Shown in pieces: positions 18,584 to 28,449 of a stretch of 64,000 nt of DNA. The notes beneath the pieces were generated by a model that saw nothing but the letters and a program-made list of their open reading frames with translations, was not told where the DNA came from and did no database searches. The DNA is from Sulfurovaceae bacterium (GTDB lineage Bacteria > Campylobacterota > Campylobacteria > Campylobacterales > Sulfurovaceae), in assembly GCA_016744805.1 (NCBI GenBank), contig JADGDQ010000003.1:1-64000 (forward strand), written 5' to 3'. Position 1 is the first letter of the stretch, and each line of letters opens with the position of its first letter. The position numbers and the translations under genes are program-made.

Positions 18584-20144
18584 TTACTTTCTTATATCCT
18601 AATTCTCGTAATGATATATCTTTTCCATTTTTAATAATATGTGGAGTTATAATAAGTACTAATTCAACAATATTTTCAATCTTTTCTTCTTTTTTAAATA
18701 CATTTGATAGAAGAGGAATATCACCTAATAAAGGAACTTTATTTATTTCTGTTCCTGTTTGTGTTGTAATAAGTCCACCAAGTATTGCATGGTGACCATC
18801 TTTAACCTTGATAACAGATGCAATTTGTCTACGAATTAAATCAGGTGGAATATCCCTAGTCCCACTATCAGAACTAATAGGTTCAAGTGTATCCGTAATA
18901 GATGGATTGATTTTTAGGGTTATTATGCCCTCATTACTGATTTCAGGTGTAATATCTAATAGAACTCCTGCAAAAACAGAGTCTACAGTCTCCCCCTCTG
19001 CAGCAACAGATCCACCCCCACTACTAGCCGTACTAGAAGATGAGATTTTATAAAAAAGTTCTTTTCCTACACTTATAAGAGCAGGTTGGTTATTGAGTGT
19101 CATAACCCTTGGGCTTGATATAGATCGTACATCTCCTTGTGTAGCAAGAAACTTTACAACATCTTGGACTTCGATATTTCCTCTTATGTCTAAAAGAGAT
19201 GCTTCACTAGGGTTTGAACCACTTGTCCATTCAAACTCCCCAATACCTGTTTCTGAATCAACAGTATAAGAGTTAAGGTTTTTAGCTTTCATAGCCATAG
19301 TGTTAATAGCAACATTCTGCAGTCCATAAAGCTGTGACCAGTCTACACCAGTTGTTTTACTATTATCAAAGGTTACAGTGATAATTCGTACATCAATAAC
19401 AACTTGTTTTTTTATCTGTTTTTTAAGAGTATCTATATATCTAGCAACTCTGTGAATTTGTCTATTAGTCCCTGTTACTGTAATCATCCCTGCATCAGCA
19501 TTTACAATAGGAGCTAAAGGATTATACTCCCATGCTTTTCCATTTGGTCCAGTCCATTTTGTATCACTCTCTTTTGTATAATGCGTACTACCATCTGCAG
19601 CACCAATGAGTATTCTTTGTACTTCAGACTCTATAGTTTTCCAAAATTTAAACTCATCACTACTCTCTATTTGTATTCCAGTACGAGAAGTACTACTTGA
19701 ACCACTGTCAGAAGAGGTTGCCCCATTATTTGAATTTGCTATAGTAACATTGGCACTACTTACACCACTTCTAGTTCCAGATATATAGTGGACTCTAAAG
19801 GTTTGTGTTAAAAGGTAGGAGATAGATAATTTATTTCCTTTTAGTGTATAATTTAAGTCATTCTCGCTTAATACAGTATTTAAAAAACCTTTTAGCGAAG
19901 TATTTTTTAGCTTTACAAAGTAGAGTTTTTTATCTAACTTTTTTTTAGCCCACTCATCCTTAATAGTTACAGTTAAATCACAAGTATCTGCTAGGTTTTC
20001 TATTGCATCACTAATAGTTAACTTACTATCTATTGTTACAGTAAAGAGCTTGTTTGTACAACTCCCTCCATAAGAAAAAATAGAAAAAAGAGCAGTTATA
20101 AATAGTAACCACACTCCTTTTTTTATTGAATAATATATTGTCAT
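18573..20144 (-). CDS. ctsD: Outer-membrane secretin (MshL/PilQ family, CtsD-like)
   Basis: This 523-residue protein has a signal peptide (about residues 1-26), an STN-like N-terminal domain (about residues 45-110), a Ser/Gly-rich linker near residue 125-150, an N1-type domain, and a secretin domain from about residue 320 containing VRSISSPRVMTLNNQPALIS and a conserved end DGHHAILGGLITTQ...VPLLGDIPLLSNVF. Secretins form the outer-membrane pore for pili or DNA uptake. It lies 4 bases after the preceding gene and matches the ctsD position. Confidence 0.92.
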   Translation of the reverse strand: MTIYYSIKKGVWLLFITALFSIFSYGGSCTNKLFTVTIDSKLTISDAIENLADTCDLTVTIKDEWAKKKLDKKLYFVKLKNTSLKGFLNTVLSENDLNYTLKGNKLSISYLLTQTFRVHYISGTRSGVSSANVTIANSNNGATSSDSGSSSTSRTGIQIESSDEFKFWKTIESEVQRILIGAADGSTHYTKESDTKWTGPNGKAWEYNPLAPIVNADAGMITVTGTNRQIHRVARYIDTLKKQIKKQVVIDVRIITVTFDNSKTTGVDWSQLYGLQNVAINTMAMKAKNLNSYTVDSETGIGEFEWTSGSNPSEASLLDIRGNIEVQDVVKFLATQGDVRSISSPRVMTLNNQPALISVGKELFYKISSSSTASSGGGSVAAEGETVDSVFAGVLLDITPEISNEGIITLKINPSITDTLEPISSDSGTRDIPPDLIRRQIASVIKVKDGHHAILGGLITTQTGTEINKVPLLGDIPLLSNVFKKEEKIENIVELVLIITPHIIKNGKDISLRELGYKKVNGK

Positions 20145-20148
20145 CTAT

Positions 20149-20559
20149 CTATCTCCCTTTTATAATAATAATATTTTTGTGCTCTTTTTTTTCTAAGAAA
20201 AGTTTTATTATATTTCTCTCTCTTACTAAAACCACACCTTTTTTACCTATAAACATAACAGTATAATCAGATACAATATCATCTTTAATTCGCCACTCAT
20301 CATCAATAAAGGCTTTTCCATTCATAATAGCATTTAATGAAAAATCTTTATCTTTTTTGGAAATAATTGTTTCTGTATTATTCCCTTCACTCAAAACAAC
20401 TTGCTCTTTAAATGGGTCAGGTGTTTTAGATAGAGCTTCTAATAAAATACCATCTCTAGGTTTTTTTATTTTATCAATCATCATATCAATTTCTTGAAGT
20501 GATATCTCTGCAACAAGAGTAGTTGTTATAAATAGTGAAAATATAATAAATTTTTTCAT
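20149..20559 (-). CDS. Small exported secretion-operon protein (MshK/CtsR position)
   Basis: This 136-residue protein starts at the ATG whose A is the last base of the previous stop codon (TAATG). An upstream in-frame ATG at 20577 exists but would overlap more. It has a signal peptide (about residues 1-17, ending VAEIS). The rest has no domain I recognise; it includes DEWRIKDDIVSDYTVMFIGK, which resembles MshK/PilP-like pilotin segments with a single beta domain. Its place just before the secretin matches C. jejuni ctsR. Confidence 0.7.
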   Translation of the reverse strand: MKKFIIFSLFITTTLVAEISLQEIDMMIDKIKKPRDGILLEALSKTPDPFKEQVVLSEGNNTETIISKKDKDFSLNAIMNGKAFIDDEWRIKDDIVSDYTVMFIGKKGVVLVRERNIIKLFLEKKEHKNIIIIKGR

Positions 20560-21206
20560 TAGTGATTTATCCCCCATACAGAGAGTTGAATATCTGCGTT
20601 AACTCCATTATCTGTTTTTTTAGCACTGCTTGTATAAATATCAGTTACAAGAGTATTTTGTTCTAATTCATTCATAAATTGAATAATATTTTTAAACTGT
20701 CCTGCACAGCCTAACTCAATCTCTAATACATGCCCAAAACTTCCATTACTATCGACATAATGATTTTTAATATATTTTAGGTTAACTTTTTGATTGGCAG
20801 CTATTTCTGCTATAGAATTAAGAAATGTAGCCCAACTTTTTTGGTTAAAAAGCATATCTGAAAGTTTTAATAGGTTCGAGTCAATATAAAGTATAGTTTC
20901 ATTAAGCCTTGTTATTTTACTCTTTTTATTATGAATATCAGCATCAAACTTTTTAACAAAGTAATCTCGATCCCCACCTTGAGTAATAGAATTTAGATAG
21001 GTTCTTTGTGTTGCTATATTTTTTTCTAGTTTACTTTTTGTCTGTACACTATTTTCTAAAAGATCTTGTGCATAAGGAAGAAAATAGGTGTAGGCAACAA
21101 AAGTAATAGATCCAGCAGTTATTGCTATCATTCCCCATTTTTGTGTATCATCTTTTGTTGAAAAGTATTTATCCATCTCTTCAAGTTTATTGGCTATGAC
21201 TTTCAT
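20559..21206 (-). CDS. PilO/MshJ-like pilus assembly protein
   Basis: This 215-residue protein has one membrane segment (about residues 27-47), a coiled coil (about residues 55-105), and a C-terminal ferredoxin-like domain with LEIELGCAGQFKNIIQFMNEL. The architecture is that of PilO/MshJ, which dimerises with PilN-type proteins in the inner membrane. Its ATG overlaps the stop of the PilM-PilN-like gene by 4 bases, the arrangement expected for a PilN-PilO pair. Confidence 0.78.
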   Translation of the reverse strand: MKVIANKLEEMDKYFSTKDDTQKWGMIAITAGSITFVAYTYFLPYAQDLLENSVQTKSKLEKNIATQRTYLNSITQGGDRDYFVKKFDADIHNKKSKITRLNETILYIDSNLLKLSDMLFNQKSWATFLNSIAEIAANQKVNLKYIKNHYVDSNGSFGHVLEIELGCAGQFKNIIQFMNELEQNTLVTDIYTSSAKKTDNGVNADIQLSVWGINH

Positions 21207-22723
21207 TTTAAATTAACCTTTAGTACACCTTTGTAGGTACTTGTATTCTCATCCATAGAGATAGTATCAATATCTATATAACTGATATCGTTAAAATATC
21301 TCTCTGAAATATGTTGTATTAGGCTAGTGATTTGTTTATTATCTTCACTAAAAATAGAAAAAATAAAATGGTCATTATTACTAGTAACTTCACTAACATT
21401 CACATTAAATGATTCTATATCACTAGCAAACTTATAATAGAGTTCTGATTTAAGACGATAATGTACTTTTTTATCATAAATAGAAGTAATTGTTTTCTCT
21501 TTCCCTTTGTATATAAGTGTAAGTTTATCTACTTTTTTATCAAGTACATCAATTTCAGATTTTTTAGTACTTAATATTTTTTTATATTTATTAGCCTCAC
21601 CTGTAAGGTCTGCCTCTTCTTGTTGTAAGATAAAGTTATGAGCATCATTTGTATATGACCCAAGTAAAAAATAAAGAGGATAAGATATTCCTAGCATAGT
21701 AGCTGATACAATCGATATTATAAATTGACCACTTGTCCGTTTGTAAAACTCAGGTGGTCGCTCAAAGAGTGTAAGGTTAACAGTGCTTGCTTCATTATCC
21801 AAGTACTCTAAAGAAGCAAGAGACATAAGGTATTGAAATTGATCAATATACCACTCATCACCACCCATATCAAAATCAAAATTAAGTTCTGAAGATTTAA
21901 GTCCAAGATAGTTTTCACTATACTCATCCAATCCTATAATAGGTCCTCTAGCACTTCCTACAAACATTTGATCAATAGTTTCAAGCTCATAGGCTCTTTT
22001 GACATAGATTACAATATCATTAATGCTTATGAATATTTCACCAAATAATTTCATAAAATTTTGCTGATAGTCTGCATGCATTGTTTTGAGACCTTCAACT
22101 TCTAATATCTTAAAGAAGTTCTCTTTATCAATAGCCTCACCAACAATTTCACAATATTTATCATAAATATTTTCCAAAGAATACTCTATAGATTTAGAGT
22201 AGAGGTAATCACCATCTTTATAAAAAGTAATAAATGCATCATTTATAGTAAAATAGATAAAGCAATGAACACCTGTTCTATAGAGAAGTTCTTTTTGATA
22301 AATTGGTTGATAGAGTAATGGTGCAGGAATTATTAAATCTATATATTTTGTCTCTTTAAGAGTAGGTGGATATAACTCTTCTATTACTTCAGGCTCTATA
22401 ATAAAAACATGGTATACACGGTTATCTGCAGTTGGTTCACCTTCTATATTTTTTATTATATATTCATTTCCCTGATCAAGTCCAAGCTCTTCATAAACTT
22501 GAGTCTCAAGCATATCTTCAATATCTTCTTCTTCAAGACTAAAGCTAATCTCAATAGTTGTTGTAATCATATCTCGGTTAGAGAGATATGAAGTCACATA
22601 GTTTCCACCATTATAAGTTAATTTTTTAAGAGGCTTTAATTTTTTATCTTTTAGAGCATACTGCTTTTGGGCATAAGGATTAACGCTAACAATACTACTT
22701 ATTTTTGACTTTTTTACGCTCAT
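21203..22723 (-). CDS. PilM-PilN-like fusion protein (MshI-type)
   Basis: This 506-residue protein looks like two pilus assembly proteins in one chain. Residues 1 to about 330 resemble an actin-fold PilM/MshI domain, with IETTIEISFSLEEEDIEDML-like text and YRTGVHCFIYFTINDAFITF. One membrane helix follows (about residues 345-365, IISIVSATMLGISYPLYFLL), then a coiled coil (about residues 375-425) and a ferredoxin-like PilN domain. It is the first gene of the operon and sits just upstream of the PilO-like partner. No separate pilM or pilN is present. Confidence 0.68.
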   Translation of the reverse strand: MSVKKSKISSIVSVNPYAQKQYALKDKKLKPLKKLTYNGGNYVTSYLSNRDMITTTIEISFSLEEEDIEDMLETQVYEELGLDQGNEYIIKNIEGEPTADNRVYHVFIIEPEVIEELYPPTLKETKYIDLIIPAPLLYQPIYQKELLYRTGVHCFIYFTINDAFITFYKDGDYLYSKSIEYSLENIYDKYCEIVGEAIDKENFFKILEVEGLKTMHADYQQNFMKLFGEIFISINDIVIYVKRAYELETIDQMFVGSARGPIIGLDEYSENYLGLKSSELNFDFDMGGDEWYIDQFQYLMSLASLEYLDNEASTVNLTLFERPPEFYKRTSGQFIISIVSATMLGISYPLYFLLGSYTNDAHNFILQQEEADLTGEANKYKKILSTKKSEIDVLDKKVDKLTLIYKGKEKTITSIYDKKVHYRLKSELYYKFASDIESFNVNVSEVTSNNDHFIFSIFSEDNKQITSLIQHISERYFNDISYIDIDTISMDENTSTYKGVLKVNLK

Positions 22724-22833
22724 ACTTTTAAGCTCCCATTAGTTCATAGAAAGATTATATATGCTTTAATATTAAAACCTTCTTACTCATTAAAAAGAGA
22801 GAGTTTTATAATCTCTATAGTTCTTAATTGTCA

Positions 22834-23730
22834 TTAAATAATATATCCAAACTCTTCTAATCCATCACGGTTTTTACTCCACCCTTTTTTTACAGAAACA
22901 AAAAGATTAAGATATATTCTTTTTCCAGAAAAGAGTTCCATCTGTTTTCTAGCAGTTTTTCCTAATCGTTTGATAGTCTCACCACTATTTCCTACAATAA
23001 TACCTTTTTGAGTCTCTTTTTCTACTACAATAGTAGCAAAAACTCTATCCATATCATCACTCTCTTCTATTTTTTCAATAGTTACATCACTCTCATAAGG
23101 AAGCTCATCACTTACATTATCAAAAATAGATTCTCGAATCAACTCTTTATATATATCACGAATATTTTCTGTTGTTAAAATCTCTGTATCATATAAAAAA
23201 GGAGAGCTTGGGAGATATTTGCTAATCTCATGTAAGAGGGCCTTTTTTCCAACATTTTTATTTACAGAAAAGGGAATAATAGCTTCAAAATGCTCTTGGT
23301 ACTTCTGATATTCACCAAGTTTCTTAAGAAGGTCTCCTTGTTTTACATGGTCCATTTTTGTCAGAAGTATAATATGTTTGATATTCTTAGATTGTGAAAG
23401 TGCCAAGAATTTTTCATACTCTGTTACTTTATCAGTTGCAGGAGCCAAAAAGATAATTAAGTCACTATCTCCCATAGCTTTGAGTGCTTCATCAAGCATA
23501 AATTGATTAAGGAGTCTCTCTTTTTGGTGTATTCCTGGTGTATCCACAAAAATAATTTGTGAATCTTCATGCATCACAATAATATTCATGCGTTTGCGTG
23601 TAGCTTGTGCTTTTTTAGAGACCATTGCTAATTTTTCACCAACAAGATGGTTAAGAAGTGTGCTTTTACCTGCATTTGGTCGACCAACTACTGCGACAAA
23701 TCCTGCTTTTGTTTTTACATTTTCATACAT
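22834..23730 (-). CDS. era: GTPase Era
   Basis: This 298-residue ribosome-assembly GTPase has G1 GRPNAGKS (residues 16-23), G3 FVDTPGIH, and G4 LLTKMD. A C-terminal KH domain has the GXXG-type motif VGNSGETIKRLGKTARKQME, which binds the 3' end of 16S rRNA. The length is usual. It follows hslU by 18 bases in the rplI-hslV-hslU-era order found across the phylum. A 110-base gap separates it from the downstream secretion operon. Confidence 0.97.
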   Translation of the reverse strand: MYENVKTKAGFVAVVGRPNAGKSTLLNHLVGEKLAMVSKKAQATRKRMNIIVMHEDSQIIFVDTPGIHQKERLLNQFMLDEALKAMGDSDLIIFLAPATDKVTEYEKFLALSQSKNIKHIILLTKMDHVKQGDLLKKLGEYQKYQEHFEAIIPFSVNKNVGKKALLHEISKYLPSSPFLYDTEILTTENIRDIYKELIRESIFDNVSDELPYESDVTIEKIEESDDMDRVFATIVVEKETQKGIIVGNSGETIKRLGKTARKQMELFSGKRIYLNLFVSVKKGWSKNRDGLEEFGYII

Positions 23731-23748
23731 ATTTTTCTCTTTTTATAA

Positions 23749-25080
23749 TTACAGAATATATCGGGTAGTATCTTCATCTTCTACTACTTTGCCTAGTTTA
23801 TCTTTGATTAGTTGCGTATCAACTTCTATCTCTTCACCTTGATGCTCATCAGCTTCAAAGCTAATCTCTTCAAGTATTTTTTCCATAACTGTATGGAGTC
23901 TTCTTGCACCAATGTCTTCTGTTTTTTCATTGGCTAAAAAAGAGTAGTGTGCGATAAGCTTTAAGGCATCTTCACCAAATAGAAGGTCTACATCTTCTAC
24001 TTTTAATAATGCTTTATACTGTTTGATAAGAGAATTTTTTGGTTCAGTTAAAATACGATAAAGTACCTCTTCATCAAGAGTATTGAGTTCGACTCTAAGT
24101 GGAAAGCGTCCCTGAAGTTCGGGAATAAGATCACTAGGTTTACTTAGATGAAATGCCCCTGCTGCAATAAATAGAATATGGTCTGTATTAATGATTCCTA
24201 GTTTGGTATGTACACTACTCCCTTCTACAATAGGCAATAGGTCTCTTTGAACTCCCTCTTTACTAGGGTCTTGTCGACCTTGACTATTAGATGGTACAGC
24301 AATTTTATCAACTTCATCCAAAAATATAATACCACCCTGTTCTACTTTTTTGATTGCAATCTCTTTGAGTTTATCATCATCAAGTAACTCTTGGCTTGCT
24401 TCCATTGCTAATATCTTTTTGGCTTCTTGTACTGTAACTTCTTTCTCTTTGCCTTTTTTATTAATCCCACCAAGAACTTTAGAGATAGACTCTTGAACAT
24501 TTGCCATTTGGGGAGGGAGACCACTATCTTCCATATCAAATGTAGGTGCAGGCATCTCTATAGTAATCATTAAATGATCAAGACTTCCAGCTTCAAACTT
24601 TTTTTGCATACGAGTAAATGAGGCATCATAATCATCTTTTTTTTGTTGGCTTACACCTGAAGGAAGTGGTGGCAGAAGTTTTTCTATAATTTTATTTTCT
24701 ATATACGCTTCTATCTTCTCACTATTTTTACTATTTTCAGACTCTCTTACAAGTTTAAGTGAGATAGCTGCTAAGTCACGAATCATAGACTCTACATCAC
24801 GACCCACAAAACCAACCTCGGTATATTTACTCGCTTCAATTTTAATAAAAGGTAACTCCATCATCTTAGCAAGTCTTCTTGCTATTTCAGTTTTTCCTAC
24901 CCCTGTACTTCCTATCATAAGAATATTTTTTGGTATTACATCTGCTTGTATCTCTTGTGGAAGTTGCATGCGTCTATAGCGGTTACGAAGAGCTACAGCA
25001 ATTGTTTTTTTGGCATCATTTTGACCGATAACATATTGATTGAGATAAGTTACAATCTCTTTAGGTGTTAAATTTTCCAA
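23749..25080 (-). CDS. hslU: HslUV protease ATPase subunit
   Basis: This 443-residue AAA+ unfoldase feeds substrates to HslV. It has a Walker A motif GSTGVGKT (residues 57-64), a Walker B GGIIFLDEVDKIA, and the pore motif region around KYTEVGFVGRDVE, where GYVG is the usual pore loop. The C terminus ends DEDTTRYIL, the tail that docks into HslV. The gene starts 10 bases after hslV, and the two form one operon. Confidence 0.97.
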   Translation of the reverse strand: MENLTPKEIVTYLNQYVIGQNDAKKTIAVALRNRYRRMQLPQEIQADVIPKNILMIGSTGVGKTEIARRLAKMMELPFIKIEASKYTEVGFVGRDVESMIRDLAAISLKLVRESENSKNSEKIEAYIENKIIEKLLPPLPSGVSQQKKDDYDASFTRMQKKFEAGSLDHLMITIEMPAPTFDMEDSGLPPQMANVQESISKVLGGINKKGKEKEVTVQEAKKILAMEASQELLDDDKLKEIAIKKVEQGGIIFLDEVDKIAVPSNSQGRQDPSKEGVQRDLLPIVEGSSVHTKLGIINTDHILFIAAGAFHLSKPSDLIPELQGRFPLRVELNTLDEEVLYRILTEPKNSLIKQYKALLKVEDVDLLFGEDALKLIAHYSFLANEKTEDIGARRLHTVMEKILEEISFEADEHQGEEIEVDTQLIKDKLGKVVEDEDTTRYIL

Positions 25081-25090
25081 TTATTTCCTT

Positions 25091-25624
25091 TTAGGATAGT
25101 TCAAGAATTTTAATATTATGATTTGTATAGATACAGAGGTCTCCTGCAATATGCAAAGACTCTTTAACTAATTCATCTTCTGAAAGATTTGAGTGTTTTT
25201 CTAATGCTCTAGCAGCAGAGATAGCATAATTTCCTCCAGAACCAATAGCTGCAATTATGCCATCTTCTGGTTCTACAACATCTCCTGTGCCTGTAAGTAT
25301 AAATATATGGTCTCTATTGAGTACAATCATCATAGCTTCAAGTTGTCGGAGATGTTTGTCTTTACGCCATGCTTTAGAGAAAGCAATCACAGAGCGAAAG
25401 AGGTCTCCTTTTTTTTCGTTAAGAAAACCCTCAAACATATCAAAAAGCGTAAAAGCATCTGCTGTACTTCCTGCAAATCCACCTAATATTTCACCATGGT
25501 GGAGTGTACGAATTTTGGTTGCATTTCCTTTAAGGACAGTATCACCAAAAGTTACCTGTCCATCACCACCAATGACTGCTTTATTCTTGCCTTTATAGGC
25601 AAGTATGGTTGTAGCATCAAACAC
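25091..25624 (-). CDS. hslV: HslUV protease peptidase subunit
   Basis: This 177-residue peptidase normally starts at a catalytic threonine after processing. Here the start is [20 protein letters not shown], so Thr5 or Thr6 would be the N-terminal nucleophile after removal of a short propeptide. The motifs GDGQVTFG and [14 protein letters not shown] are characteristic. Its ATG overlaps the rplI stop by one base. Confidence 0.96.
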   Translation of the reverse strand: MFDATTILAYKGKNKAVIGGDGQVTFGDTVLKGNATKIRTLHHGEILGGFAGSTADAFTLFDMFEGFLNEKKGDLFRSVIAFSKAWRKDKHLRQLEAMMIVLNRDHIFILTGTGDVVEPEDGIIAAIGSGGNYAISAARALEKHSNLSEDELVKESLHIAGDLCIYTNHNIKILELS

Positions 25625-26070
25625 TATACTGCTACCACTTCAACTTTAAGTGTTGCATGTATGCCATGTCCTAATTTTGCATCTACTTCATGCAAACCTG
25701 TTGATTTAATAGCTTTTTTAAGATTAATGCTCTTTTTATCAAGATCAATATCAAACTGCTCTTTAATAGCTTTAGAGATATCAGCATTTCCTACAGATCC
25801 TTGAATTCCTACAGGTGCTGTAGGTTTTTCAATACGAATAGTAACCTCTTCAAACTTTTTTTGTTCTAGAGCATGTCGTGCCATATCATCTTTGAGTTGT
25901 TGTGCTACTCTCTCTTGTTCTTCTTTCCAGTTTGCAACTACAGCAGGTGTTGCAATTTTTGCAAATCCTTTTGATACAAGAAAGTTTTGACCATAGCCAT
26001 CTTTAACTTCTTTAATCTCTCCTGCTTTTCCAAGTGTTTTTACATCTTTAGTTAATAGTACTTTCATCAT
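25624..26070 (-). CDS. rplI: 50S ribosomal protein L9
   Basis: This 148-residue protein has the L9 signature in its first 40 residues, [20 protein letters not shown] followed by [14 protein letters not shown] long connecting helix (about residues 45-75) and a C-terminal rRNA-binding domain ([17 protein letters not shown]) follow. The length is typical. It is the first gene of the rplI-hslV-hslU-era unit, and it diverges from the hydrolase gene. Confidence 0.97.
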   Translation of the reverse strand: MMKVLLTKDVKTLGKAGEIKEVKDGYGQNFLVSKGFAKIATPAVVANWKEEQERVAQQLKDDMARHALEQKKFEEVTIRIEKPTAPVGIQGSVGNADISKAIKEQFDIDLDKKSINLKKAIKSTGLHEVDAKLGHGIHATLKVEVVAV

Positions 26071-26192
26071 TTTATCCTTAATGCTAATATAATATTTTTC
26101 TTATTCTACCAAGTTTTTATCAATTTGGTGTGAAAAAAGATAAAATTATGGTAAAATTATCCTCTTTTTATCTCACTACACAATGGCAAATA

Positions 26193-26921
26193 ATGGCATC
26201 CAAAGAAATATATTATAAAAATCAATCTTTTACTATCTCTTATCAAATAGTAAATCCATCACAAACACCCTCTATTCTGATTTTACATGGTTGGGGAAGT
26301 AATAAAGAGATTATGAAAAACTCTTTTGGACAAACTCTCTCTGAGTATAAACATATCTATATTGATATGCCCGGTTTTGGAAAGAGTAGTAATCCTATGA
26401 TACTCCAAACGAGTGACTATACAGCTATTATTAAACTATTTTTAGAAACGCTTAATGTTAATATAAAGATTGCTATGGGACACTCTTTTGGAGGTAAAGT
26501 AGCTACACTTTTGGATACACCTTATTTGGTGCTTCTCTCTTCATCAGGTGTTTTAGTACCAAAGGCATTTATAGTCCGTTGTAAAATAGCACTCTTTAAG
26601 ATGCTCAAACCCCTAAAACTTGATAAGTTTCAACAACTTTTTGTTAGTAGTGATGCAAAGGGTATGAGTCAAGAGATGTATGAGACTTTCAAAAATGTAG
26701 TCAACGAAGATTTTGAAGAGAATTTTATAAAAAGCAAAAGTGAGTCTTTACTCTTTTGGGGTAAAGAGGATACGGCAACACCACTCTATTCTGGCAAAAG
26801 AATAGCACAACTTATCAAAAAGAGTCACTTCTATCCTCTCGATGGAGACCACTTCTTTTTTGTAAAGCATAATGCATTTATTGCTCAAACTATTATTAAT
26901 ATTTGTAAGGAATCAAACTAA
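26193..26921 (+). CDS. Alpha/beta-hydrolase fold protein
   Basis: This 242-residue hydrolase has the oxyanion-hole motif LHGWGSNKE (about residues 31-39), a nucleophile elbow GHSFGG with Ser98, and a C-terminal histidine in DGDHFFFVKH. The substrate is unknown. I chose the ATG at 26193 (MASKEIYYKN) because the residues before it look like non-coding upstream DNA; in-frame starts at 26130 (GTG) and 26148 (ATG) are alternatives. Its stop overlaps the murF ATG (TAATG). In C. jejuni a hydrolase gene also lies next to murF, so a cell-envelope role is plausible but unproven. Confidence 0.82.
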   Translation: MASKEIYYKNQSFTISYQIVNPSQTPSILILHGWGSNKEIMKNSFGQTLSEYKHIYIDMPGFGKSSNPMILQTSDYTAIIKLFLETLNVNIKIAMGHSFGGKVATLLDTPYLVLLSSSGVLVPKAFIVRCKIALFKMLKPLKLDKFQQLFVSSDAKGMSQEMYETFKNVVNEDFEENFIKSKSESLLFWGKEDTATPLYSGKRIAQLIKKSHFYPLDGDHFFFVKHNAFIAQTIINICKESN

Positions 26922-28336
26922 TGATCTATCTAAACCTCTTAAGCTATCTTCTATTTATCGCTATGATTGGATATTACTTTATTGTGAATATGCAATGGTA
27001 TAATTATAAAATAGAGAGAGTTATCTTCCATCATACAAAAGTTTGGTGGCATTTTGTCTATTTTCTTATTCCTTTTATTCTTTTTGAATTTGTCTCTGCT
27101 GTAACCAATAAGCATTACGGATTTATTGTAGTTTTACTCTATCTCCCACTTTTTATTTTATGGTATAAGGGAATAGATAAAAAATTAGTTTTTACAAGAC
27201 GAGTTAAAAGGTTTTTTGGTTTACTCTTTTTGTTTGCTATTTTTATTACTTTTTCTTTTGAGTTTTTTACAATATTTATTCCTATTTTATTGGCATCTCT
27301 TATCTCAAGATTTATTGAAACTATGCTTTTTGATGGATTTAAGAAGAGTGCTAAAGAAAAAATTGAGAATATGGACAAACTTATTGTGATAGGTATTACC
27401 GCAAGTTACGGAAAAACAAGTATCAAAAATTATGTAGAGCATATACTCCAATCCAAATATAATACTTACGCAACACCTCGGTCTGTTAATACTTTAGGTG
27501 GTGTTGTCAAAGATATTAATAATGATTTACCAAGTGACACAGAGGTTTATGTAGTTGAAATGGGTGCAAGAGGCAAAGGTGATATTGCAGATATAGCTAC
27601 TTTGGTCAATCCTCACTATGTTATTGTGGGCAAAATAGGACCTGCACATATAGAGTATTTCAAGACTATGGAGAATATTCGTAATACCAAAATGGAGATT
27701 TTACAGACAAATCGTCTGCAAAAAGCATGGATACATGAGAGTGCAGTTATTAATCCTATAGAAAATATTTATCAATTTGGTAAAGATATTACAGATATAA
27801 AAGCCTCTCTTGATGGTGTGAGTTTTACTTTGGAAGGGGTGGAGTATCATGCAAATGTATTAGGTGAGTTTAATGCTATGAACCTAGCAGCAGCTGTAAA
27901 AATATCAAAGATTTTAGGTATTGAGGATGAAACCTTACGACAAAGACTTAATACCCTCAAAGCCGTTCCCCATCGTCTACAACGCATAGATGCAGGTGGA
28001 AAGATTATACTTGATGATAGTTTTAATGGAAATATTGATGGCATGATGGCTTCATTTAAACTTGCAGATACTCATAATGGACGCAAGGTTATTGTCACCC
28101 CTGGACTTGTTGAAGTGGATGAAGCACTTAATATTCAAGTTGCTCAAAAAGCAAATGAAATATTTGATGTAGTAATTGTTACAGGAGATCTTAACTATGC
28201 AGTTTTTAAAGAGTATATTGATGCAGATAAACTTCATAAACTCTCTAGTAAAGCAGATATGGAAGAGATGCTTGTGACACAAACAATAGCAGGAGATTTA
28301 ATTCTCTTTGCTAATGATGCACCAAGTTTTATTTAG
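26921..28336 (+). CDS. murF: UDP-N-acetylmuramoyl-tripeptide--D-alanyl-D-alanine ligase
   Basis: This 471-residue Mur ligase adds D-Ala-D-Ala to the peptidoglycan precursor. The ATP-binding motif GITASYGKTS is at residues 158-167, followed by TPRSVNTLGG and VVEMGARGKGDI. Near the C terminus are ILDDSFNGN and VTPGLVEV. It differs from E. coli MurF by about 140 extra N-terminal residues with four hydrophobic segments, a membrane-anchored form seen in this phylum. It is translationally coupled to the hydrolase gene. Confidence 0.92.
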   Translation: MIYLNLLSYLLFIAMIGYYFIVNMQWYNYKIERVIFHHTKVWWHFVYFLIPFILFEFVSAVTNKHYGFIVVLLYLPLFILWYKGIDKKLVFTRRVKRFFGLLFLFAIFITFSFEFFTIFIPILLASLISRFIETMLFDGFKKSAKEKIENMDKLIVIGITASYGKTSIKNYVEHILQSKYNTYATPRSVNTLGGVVKDINNDLPSDTEVYVVEMGARGKGDIADIATLVNPHYVIVGKIGPAHIEYFKTMENIRNTKMEILQTNRLQKAWIHESAVINPIENIYQFGKDITDIKASLDGVSFTLEGVEYHANVLGEFNAMNLAAAVKISKILGIEDETLRQRLNTLKAVPHRLQRIDAGGKIILDDSFNGNIDGMMASFKLADTHNGRKVIVTPGLVEVDEALNIQVAQKANEIFDVVIVTGDLNYAVFKEYIDADKLHKLSSKADMEEMLVTQTIAGDLILFANDAPSFI

Positions 28337-28449
28337 TTAATCATAAATAATAGCTAAAATAAAATTCTAAAAGGTCACTATTTCTTTTAAATCATTATGC
28401 TAAAATCTTTAATAGTTTATATGGTTGTTGATTAATAAGGAAATATACT

